Origin: Sipunculus nudus
Lineage: Eukaryota > Annelida > Sipuncula > Golfingiida > Sipunculidae
NCBI GenBank assembly: GCA_026874595.1
Contig: CM049321.1
Location: 25,469,479 to 25,533,478 of the forward strand
Reading direction: 5' to 3'
DNA length: 64,000 nucleotides
The position numbers and the translations under genes were made by a program. Shown here piece by piece: positions 54,965-64,000 of the stretch. The first letter of the stretch is position 1. Each line of letters begins with the position of its first letter. The notes beneath the pieces were generated by a model. That model was not told the DNA's origin. It worked only from the letters and a program-made list of their open reading frames with translations, and made no database searches.

Positions 54965-55690
54965 TAACCATCGACTCCTCACCCACACAAATCCCATTCC
55001 TTGATGTGTCAGCTGCCATCACTGAAGGACATTTGACTACCAGCTTTTATCAAAAACCCACTGCACCTGAAACGAGGAGTTGTATTTGAACAGATGCTGC
55101 GCTACAGACGCATATGCTCAAATGACTCAGATTTTAAATGCAAATGCCTTGAATTAGCCAAGCATTTCTTCATTAAGGGGTACCATTTCAAGTAAATCCT
55201 ACATAGCTTTGAAAAAGTTTGTAACATTTAACGAAACAGGCTCCTCAATAACAAAGAAAAAGACATAAATTCACGCACCCCCATGATCGATGAATTTCAC
55301 CCTGCCATCATCTCTATCAGCAAAAACATACAAAAATGCTGGAATAACTTTAATCCCAACCCCGCCACAGATTCTCTTTTTTCCACGCCTCTGTTGCAGC
55401 ATACAGACAAACTCCCAAAATCAAACGCATGCTTGTGCACTCGAAACTACACAGTATAACAGCCCGTCAGGGAATGTCAATTGCCGTGACCGCCGCTTTG
55501 AGTTTCCGATATTTAAAACACCCGACCCACATTTCAATCCCCCGGATCCAACTTTACACTCAGGCCAGGCCTTTTTACTTGCAGTTCCTCAAAGTTACTT
55601 TATTACTTGTAAAAAATGCCTCAGTGGGGAGGGAACGTTATATATATGAGAAACTGGCACCAAATTCAGGCTGTGAATGAACAAAAAAAA
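54965..55690 (+). mobile_element. Penelope-like retroelement remnant (RT C-terminus and GIY-YIG)
   Basis: Broken translation shows IPFLDVSAAITEGHLTTSFY and QKPTAP (compare 'FLDV...LYRKPTD'), CSNDSDFKCKCLELAKHFF and a KGYHF piece, a RMLVHSKL piece, and ITCKKCLSGEGTLYI, a stop, then ETGTKFR. The last matches the CxxC...YIGETG start of the GIY-YIG nuclease of Penelope-like elements. Multiple stops and frameshifts make it dead. Confidence 0.75.
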
Positions 55691-55773
55691 AAAAAAATCA
55701 GCGACAACACTCCCGGATTACCCGTGGCTGCACAATTCGACCATTCTCTTCGAGAATGCACACATTGATTTAT

Positions 55774-55778
<5 letters not shown>

Positions 55779-55832
<54 letters not shown>
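55779..55832. repeat. (TA)n microsatellite
   Basis: Directly visible, about 90 bp after the Penelope remnant. Confidence 0.96.
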
Positions 55833-55836
<4 letters not shown>

Positions 55837-57445
55837 AAAATCAAAATGTGATATTTTCCCCTATATGTTAATCATGTTTATGGAACCTTTTTCAATTCAT
55901 GACAGCATAATTTACATAATATTTTACAATGAATAGTTTGATAATGATTTCATTAGACGTATCCTAAAAATTTAAAAAGAAATCACAAATATTAACAATA
56001 CCTACACAGAAAAAAATACACAATGCATGTGTAACTAGATATGATGCCGATTGTAACATATTCCGATTATATAAAATAAAATAGTTTCTGTTTTTGCAGA
56101 GGGATTCAATATTTCCTTGACATTTTATGCTAATAAGTTCGAAATTCTGCAAATTAATGTTCTGAAAATTTGCAAACCAGACGGCACAAACATTGATACT
56201 TATAAATACATATTGTTAAATAAAATTCAATAAAAAATCAACTATTTTTTCCGGAGGGAGGGTGGTCCGAAAACGCATGGTACTATACTATATATATAGA
56301 ATTCTGACTTTAGATGCCCTTATCATGCACATGACTTTGAGAGTCAAATCAGTTATAAAAAAAAAATATTTTTTTAATATTCTTAAATATTTATTTATTT
56401 GAAATTGAAATGTTATAATATTTTTAAAATATTATCAGGAGTGTTATTATTAGAGTATCAATATCAAGGTTGGAAAAGTTTGAAAGAAAGAGTTAAAAAC
56501 TTGAAAAAGTTTCAACTTTTTTTAAAAATCAACTATATGCTAAAACATACAAACATATAAGATTCATAATCACCTATGTTTAAGTATGTTATATATTATC
56601 TGGACTGACTGTTGTATCCCTTTTTTTAAGATATATTTTAACGAGTTTAATTTTTTTCAAATATCGTAGAACTCTAAATATTTTGAAAGACATTTCGTTT
56701 AAGTTTTGTGAGGTACATTTATGTTTGTTGATGTTCCAGCCATGTCCTGGGATATATTGGGATATTTTTTCAAATTTGTTAAACGTATGGAAAATATATT
56801 ACAGTTGTTTAAATATTGAATGACATCTTAATTTATAAATGTATTTTAATGCCGTATTAGGGTTTATCATATCATATTTTACCATGTATCACGTATTGCA
56901 TTATTCACTCATTAAAAGCAGAATCATGCATAAGCAATTTAAATATATGCATGCAACTAAATTATAAAGAAACTGCATTCTCACGGTGGCTCGTAAATGA
57001 CCAAAAGTTGACCAGTGCGTCTCTGTGACTTCCGAGTTTTACACATTTGAATCACATCCCAGCACTCCTGAGTGACTTCCGAGATGGCTCCCATAGAAAC
57101 CCTTAGAATGGATGTTCTATTATGATTCGTATCAGGACTCCAGGCCCGTCAATTTATTTCAGACGGCCTGAGTGTCAGGTTGTCATGGCTAGTTTTCATG
57201 TGGATATAAACAGGTCAGCTCTGAAGGGACATCAGCCGGTTTAATGGATATAGCGAGCAAGCTATCCAAGGTGACCTAAGTAAAGGGTCACACTGTCAGC
57301 ATTGTCTACTGATTTCAAGATACTCATTCGCACTCACGAAGGCTACGGGGGTAGATAAAAATTTTAACAACAGTCTGTAAATGTGATCTACATAATATGA
57401 TTGATTGAAATGTTGGCGTTGATGTCTCTCTTCAGCTTATGTTCA
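55833..57445. other. AT-rich stretch, nothing recognised
   Basis: Homopolymer-rich, with no exon, RNA or transposon signature that I can support. Confidence 0.45.
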
Positions 57446-57447
57446 TT

Positions 57448-57449
<2 letters not shown>

Positions 57450-57526
<77 letters not shown>

Positions 57527-57545
57527 GAGACAGACAGACAGACAG
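57450..57545. repeat. Compound (TA)n-(GA)n-(CAGA)n microsatellite
   Basis: TA to about 57481, GA to about 57510, then CAGA units to about 57545. Confidence 0.95.
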
Positions 57546-57929
57546 ATTCGGTTCAAAAGCGATTCGGAACACTTACAAAGTTCAAATAAATCAATGTAAA
57601 TGCTATGCTGTATAAGATATATCTAACACAAATGCTCGCTCTTGGCCACTGTTTAGCTACCTGATGTCAATATCTGTGTTGTTGTTGTTATGAATTACGT
57701 TTCTATGGAAATGTTGTGTGTTTATGGTGCAGCCGTGTCTCTTTTGAAATACATGGGGGTTAGGGGTAGCTTTAATTGCTGTGTCTTGCTTTGTCCTACT
57801 AAATTTTTATATGCGGTGTATAACAAAGCTTATTACGGATTAAAATAAAAAATCGCGTTTCCATCCCAAAGCGGCCATGTGGTGTACCTGAAGTAAAGGT
57901 GAGGACAAATCGACACAGATAACCAATGA

Positions 57930-58130
57930 ACTACCGCCAATTCGGTATGCATTCATCCCCAACCGTGCGTGTGTCTGTGTGTTTCTTCATAACTCACGCA
58001 AAGATGAACGAAATCTCATTATGTTTTCAGGGCATTGCGGGAAAGGGCCAATGAATCGATTAGATTTAGCTCCGAAACTAGCACATGATCCGGATTCAGG
58101 AACTTCAAGGATTATTAAAAAATGTACAAT
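57930..58130 (+). repeat. Dispersed repeat family A, copy 4
   Basis: Carries ccgtgcgtgtgtctgtgtg, gttttcagggcattgcgg, cgattagatttagctccgaaa and gatccggattcagga, in the same order as the copies near 3.5, 29.7 and 38.1 kb. Confidence 0.6.
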
Positions 58131-58139
58131 CACTTGTGC

Positions 58140-60600
58140 ACGAATTAACCTTGGAATATGGGCCGAATATTAAGGACCCCCCCCCCCCCAATACACACAC
58201 ATGGCGGAGTCTTGCATTCCTAAAAATGCAGATTTCTTGCGCATACATGAAGAATAAGTAGCTACGTTAGTTTTGGAGTTACCGAATGAGGATATACATG
58301 GATGTGTGCGTGTCTGTGTGGCAAAGAACCAGCACACATACAGACAACAATCCATATTAATCAGGGATCCGGTCCGGGGTTCGGGTCAAATGATTTCAGA
58401 ATTCCTTAGTTCCTTCCTTAGTTCACAACTGATTCAGATCCGAAATGCATGAACTGGGACTTTTTTTTTACAAAAGATGTAAAACTATCAAAATATATAA
58501 AAAACCAAGTACACTTTAAACAAAATGACTTTATTAAGGCAGTTGATTCACACTGTATGGTTTTCAGATTTACATTACAATATTAAATGATAAAAAAGCT
58601 ATATATCCCATATATCCCACAATTTACAGAGCTAGGTCGCATATATGAATATTCCCTGTACACAGACAGAATATAATAATAAAAATAAAAATATTAATTA
58701 AATTATTATTATTAATAATAATAATAATAATAATAATATTTTGTCCATTTAATGCTCATATATCCATATTTTAAATATTCAGCTCAAAGTGCATGTCAAA
58801 ACATATCAACATTAATAAAAAAGCAATATATATGCAATGGTTTTACACAAACACTTCACATATAACGTAATAACAGATATCCTAAAATTATTACTTTATA
58901 TATTACATGTTAAAGAGAAATACATAAAACAAGAAAGTTCACTAGAGATATATAAATAATAACCTGTAAATTTGCCTACTGATTCACATCTTTTGATAAA
59001 GTTTGTCAGCGTATTCAACAAAGCTGGAGCAAAGAAGCTGATAGTTCTTTCTCCATAACTTGGTAAAACTGGAATAGTTCAGGCAAATAAGACATATAAA
59101 CATCGTAAGATACAACAACTGATTTCAATGGTAAACTTGAATTTTAGTGGAAAGAAAACTATAATCACACAGTCCCGCGGTGTTTGCCCTCAAATAGCAC
59201 ACAGTAATTTTTTTAGAAGAGAGGCAAATCCTCTGTTATAGCCGAATAATAAATCTTGACTTAAAGTGTAAAAACATGGGTATAAAATAACTGAATTGTA
59301 TTGCTTCAGAGACCAGCAAGAAGTAAACCCCTTGTCCCAAAAAAACTACAACTTCATTGATTTTTTTTAGTGGTGGTTTGGTACCACAATGTCGTGGAAA
59401 CGGGTAGATCATGTCATACTCTCTGTCAAACTTATTCATTTATGCAATTTATTAATATTGAGGAACATTGTGACATTTTTGCTAATAATAATAATAACCA
59501 AAATTACAAATTAGCAAAATATGGGAGATTTAACATGGTACAAAATTCCCATTGACTGAAAAAGTGGAGGGGACATGTCCTCCCTGCCCCCCCCCCCCCC
59601 CCCACCATACTTTGCCCTTGTAACTGAATATTATTCTTTGTTTTATATAACATGCGTATATGTGACAAGTGATTGGAATATTTGTCACGCATTTTTTTAC
59701 TGCTGCTGTCATAATCCTTCAGCGTGACGTTCCGTGGTAGATTACCCCATATTCTTCAACCGGGTCTGTGATAAGAATGACATTGATAGTTAATTATCCG
59801 TGAACGTCAAGATAATAAATTCAGTAAAGCTCACTTAGTGTAATATTTATTAATCCTCTTTATTGTAACATAAATATGAAATCCCAAACCATTTGCGATA
59901 TAAATGGTAAAACTGACCGTTTGATATCATGAAATATTGTCACCTTAACTGCCATGCTCGAGGAATGTGGGCGTGATGCTAGATCGCAGTTAATATCACA
60001 TCAAACGCCGGCAAGGTGATCAATAAGGCCAAGAGCCTCTAATCGGTCAGAGGTATCACACGATTAGATCTCCCTCTCATGCGTGAAAGCCTTCGTGAAT
60101 GCGGGTCACTCGCCGACAATCAACATGCCCATTCTCCTAACGCGAGATCCATGAAGAGGATTGATCTCTGCCAGTCAATGTGCACGAGGCACTATATTCG
60201 AATCTAATACTTATAAAAGGAATTCAGTTCACGTTTGTGCGCAATGTTCTCTAAAACCGCGTTGTGTACAATATTGTGCCATACATCATTTTAAAGGTTA
60301 TTTTCCCCGCAGTGACATAGGCGATATGACAATAAATAATTTTTAATATACATATAATTTTGAGTGATTTTTCCATTTTTTACCGAGCACAGCCGAACGG
60401 TCTTCGGCAATTACCGGAATGCGTGCATCGTGGTCACTTAACCCGTAATACTAAGGACTATTGTTCATATGAATAGCGCTTGCTTTCAATGAGGGATTTG
60501 ACCCACGTGCGTGGTCAGTAGAGACCACTTTCTCAGAAACACATGTTTCTCGCTTTATGAAATGGAGAGTTCAACCCAGGAGGATTAATGACAAAACCTA
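58140..60600. other. Intergenic stretch, nothing recognised
   Basis: C-run at 58176-58189, (AAT)n at about 58711-58740 and a C-run at 59587-59602. The open frames are 60-odd codons at most, with no family signal. Confidence 0.45.
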
Positions 60601-60639
60601 ATTCAAGGTCCCAATTTCAGGAACATGCGTGGGATGGGG

Positions 60640-60766
60640 TGGGGTGGAGTGGTGTCTGGGGTTTCAGGCCTCAAAATTTGCCTGATACGATGAAAAAAAA
60701 CATTGAGGCGGTTGAAAATGAATACGGACCCTCTGCATGGAATTCCGTTGGGTCCGCTTCTGCTAC
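60640..60766 (-). mobile_element. Short GGATCC-ended element, copy 5, partial
   Basis: Ends gggtccgcttctgctac, the complement of the agcagaagcgga end. ggggtttcaggcctcaaaatttg near 60657 matches interior blocks of the other copies. The second end is not clear. Confidence 0.45.
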
Positions 60767-61744
60767 TTACGAGGTATGCATATTTCTGTTTCTTTCTTCA
60801 GGAACAGTTTCCTTGCAACGTACATTTAATAAATCTTTCATGTGTTCTTCACATCAACCTAATCGTTATACGTACACCGATAGAATCCAGTCAAATATCA
60901 TCGAAAACCTGAATGCCCCCAGGTCTCATACGGGTTCGCAATGTCAACGCCATCACTAGCCAGGTCATCAAGGTACCCATAACGGAGTATAAATTTCTTG
61001 CCACGAGGACAGAACCACAAAATAAATGTTAAAAATATTGGATCGACTGCAGGATCACTCACGCACTGTCTCCACCAGATTATGAGTTTATACGGACGGA
61101 CGGTATGATGTTAAGGATTCATGTAATTTAAAAGTAAGTGGCACAATTAAGATGCAAGCAGCTGTTCATAGAAACGTTATCTGTTCACAGAAGTGTTTTG
61201 CCTCAGAGAGGTGCGTGAGTTATTCTGCAGTCGTGCCAAAATGTTTATACATATCTTATGGAGACAGTTTCCACTGAAAACCTATATTTTCTGTTAACTT
61301 TTGAATTAAAAAAATGAGCCTACATTTCACATCTCAGTTAATAAATCTCCCCAACCCCGGCAATAAGCCCGGTATACCGGGTCTATCAGCTAGTTGTAAA
61401 TATGAAGGATGCTTCGACAACATCTATTCAAAATATAACCAACAAACGGCATTTGTCCGTGAAACAGATTTTTTTATAGATAAACCTGCGGACCTATTTG
61501 CGGTGTAATATCTGTAACGCGGTATTGTAAATTTAAATAGGCACTAGTGCACGGGTTGCCATTGATAGTTTACACGATACAACTGCTTCCAGAAATGTTG
61601 CAGACATAAATGCACGATGATAGTGCGGGGCATTTGTTGTGGCCTTTTCAGCCTAGCGAAAGGGTTACCTGCATGAATTGGGAGATTAACCATGATTGCA
61701 TGCTGAAATAAGACATGAGTCCCTAGGGACCGAGGGTCGCATGT

Positions 61745-62125
61745 AGTCTCTCCAACAGACGCCAGGTGCCGCTACTGCTCTTGCACCAGTACGTCTGTTA
61801 TTGGACGCCATTTTTTTCAAGAATCTTGAAAAACGGAAGTGCCGTTGGGCATGCGCAAGGAAACCCTCCATAGCATCTTGAGGTGAATCCAGAATGGATG
61901 TCGCCCTTGCACAAACCCGGCAGACCCCAATAAAGACAAGTAAACAATATTGTTTGGTTGTGTGGCAAAAATAATCCACTTTTACTTGTCTATTGCAAGG
62001 GTGGTATAGTAGGGGGATTCCTTGCGCATGCCAAACAACACTTCCGTTCCTTATAAAAATGGCGTCCAATAACAGACGTACTAGTGCAAGAGCGGTAGCG
62101 GCACCTGGCGTCTGTTGGAGAGACT
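61745..62125. mobile_element. 381-bp inverted-repeat element with 12-bp target duplication
   Basis: The left end AGTCTCTCCAACAGACGCC and the right end are reverse complements, and pairing continues with scattered mismatches for about 115-120 bp on each side. The direct repeat agggtcgcatgt (61733-61744 and 62126-62137) flanks it exactly. The related sequence near 9343-9365 lacks the element and has one copy of the flank. No transposase. A MITE or foldback element; the long duplication is nearest to Mutator-like elements (usually 8-11 bp). Confidence 0.85.
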
Positions 62126-62137
62126 AGGGTCGCATGT

Positions 62138-62345
62138 TGTTTACATTTACTGATCACCAAAGAGAGGCGTTTGACTGAGTCAAATGTCAGGTCAAACATG
62201 CTTTAGTCCGTATCAAATGGCAGCGTCCTATCATTTGCTCGAGAGACCTTTGACCCTGTACGGAGGTTGCAACATGCTAAATAGACCTTTCCCACTAGTT
62301 TCATAAAAAATATTCACAAATAAAAAGTTCACACACGTCTTCTCT
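62138..62345 (+). repeat. Dispersed repeat shared with 9358-9545
   Basis: ttgtttacatttactgatc, gagtcaaatgtcaggtcaa, then caaataaaaag and a cacacg block match 9358-9545 in order. It was interrupted by the 381-bp element. Confidence 0.6.
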
Positions 62346-64000
62346 ACTTTTGAGCAGCCTAATTATACTACGTTACACCAACGTCTCCACCTTTTTTTGG
62401 AGAAGATTTTCTTAAATATTTATATTTTTAAATTTATTTACTTGATAACTTCATATAGAAGTGACACCCTAATATGGGAATTTTTTCAAGTGTTTATATT
62501 GCATCATCCATGACCTTGACCGCCATAAGTAGGCCTGATATGTTGTAAAATATAGATTGATCTCTCATATTTTCAGATAATTCTGTTTCTTATAATAAGG
62601 TTTAAGGTAGGTATTTATTTACTTTGCAGAAAATTAGGTTCTTTAATCCTCTACACTCAAACTTTTTCCCTAGAAATAAAACTAATAAAATTTCATAGCA
62701 AAAAATAGGTGGACATGAGGGGACGAAACGGACTATAACTCCGATACTAAATCACTGGTTCTAACGTAAATAGAGAGTTATAGTCTATGAGCCAGACCCT
62801 GAAACTGTGGTACCATCTGAGGGGAATAAATCTAATAGTGATTTCTGGCAAGGTATACAACCCTGGAATTAAGAAATGTGTGATAGCATTGTATCGTGGG
62901 TAGCTTTCTGTGTGCATCAGCCCGTTTATATGCCTACCCTTAAACCCATTTATTTCACCACTTGTGTAAGACATGTAGGGGTAGGGGTAACACATTTGTA
63001 TTTAACATTGTTTTGTTTATTTTAAGGGGAAAACTATAAAAGACATATCATCATAAAATATATTTAATTTGTTTAAGAAAGATTTTAAACATGATGACCT
63101 TGGCTTATTTTAAAGGTCAGGGTAGGTCAACAAGTGCAAATATGATAAAATAATAAAATTTCTCGTTGCAGAAACAATATTCAATAATAAGCTAACCTAC
63201 TGCTCTTTTCATGTTAATGATAAGGGGTAGTAGGGGCCGGAGGATGTAGAATCACAATTGTCTGGAGAACAAAATAAAATCATAAAAAAATTTCTACCAG
63301 AGAGCAAAGTTAGGGTTGATTTTCGGGTCTGGCAACCCTACTACAGATAATCATGCTGAAAAAATAGAAAGCGGTTGATTTTGCACACAAAACAACATTG
63401 GTGTCCCCCCGCCATATTGCCTTCAACAACATCAGGGAGAAAATCTAAAGTGGATGCATACAATAAGAATCCTTATTTTATTCATTTGTTTCTTTTAATC
63501 ATGGACCATTAAAAATGTAAGAAACAGATAAGACCAATTTAATACAAAAAGATTCAGGTTCAGAAAAAAATGGTGACAACATGACTCAAAGATTATATAT
63601 ATAATGATGTTCCTTTTTACTGATGGGGATAAAGCTTATTATAGAAATGCTGGGTCAAGAAAAATGTTTCATTAAAATAATCTCTGAAAAAAAATCAATC
63701 ATAAATTGGAAGAAATCACAATTTGACAGGCCCAGTTAACACAACCAAAGTACTGAAGACCAGCCAACAAGCTTATATGGCTATGAAAACATGAGTCGTC
63801 TACACTTTTCCAGTGAATTAATGGTAACATAGGAGTCATGACTTTAGTCATAGCTGAATGCCTTTCATTTCATACAATTTTGCTTTTCGGCATTTTTCAA
63901 TTTAACATATAATAAGTGTGTCTTACTTGTTCCCAAAGTAAATATTTGCTTTGAAACTGAGACAGATGGTGTCAAAAATCTCACTGTGCCGCAGAGCTGG
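62346..64000. other. Featureless AT-rich end of window
   Basis: No exon, RNA gene, microsatellite of note or recognised repeat. Confidence 0.5.

Noticed and set aside
55290-55680. Two overlapping open frames of 119 and 83 codons as host genes
   Set aside because: They are frames of a broken Penelope-like element, recognised by the LVHSKL and CKKC...YI-ETG pieces.
61686-62069. 127-codon minus-strand open frame
   Set aside because: It spans the terminal repeats and interior of the 381-bp non-coding element.

Overview
The window is eukaryotic DNA: AT-rich, with intron-split genes (GT...AG junctions with matching codon phase), many (TA)n/(CT)n/(GT)n microsatellites and dense, mostly decayed transposons. 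The repeat styles (gtccgtccg-type minisatellite elements, tRNA-derived SINEs, Penelope and CR1-like remnants) together with dispanin-type genes suggest a marine mollusc, most likely a bivalve. That assignment is inference.

Region 1 (about 0.46-22.6 kb, + strand) holds one large gene, assembled here from nine exons whose phases all agree (3515 nt, about 1170 residues; the N-terminus is not resolved). It encodes a mucin-like single-pass membrane protein. In order it has a 2.4-kb Thr/Ser-rich exon built on a strictly in-register 120-bp (40-residue) tandem repeat, a basic furin-like site (RRKRR), a cysteine-rich and N-glycosylated stem, one transmembrane helix and a tail of about 110 residues with a YKPM motif. 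Its introns carry two related composite tandem arrays, SINEs, short GGATCC-ended elements and a decayed minisatellite element.

Region 2 (about 22.6-28 kb) is gene-poor. It has a near-identical 604-bp tandem duplication beside a hammerhead-ribozyme-like core, then AT microsatellites and a GC-rich degenerate repeat zone.

Region 3 (about 28-45.3 kb) is an ancient tandem segmental duplication. Each unit carries a minus-strand two-exon dispanin (CD225/IFITM-like) gene, and each copy is damaged differently: copy 1 by a one-base frameshift in an A8 run, copy 2 by loss of the ATG and of the exon-1 splice donor. The units have since diverged through separate LINE, SINE and minisatellite insertions.

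Region 4 (about 45.3-53 kb, + strand) holds a broken dispanin fragment near 46.6 kb and an intact two-exon dispanin gene at 50,507-52,310 (162 aa). The window therefore contains a local cluster of four dispanin loci.

Region 5 (53-64 kb) has no host gene that I can support. It contains a pogo/Tigger-type element with clean ends, a Penelope-like remnant, and a 381-bp inverted-repeat element with a 12-bp target duplication and a paralogous empty site at 9.35 kb. The last 1.6 kb is AT-rich and featureless.
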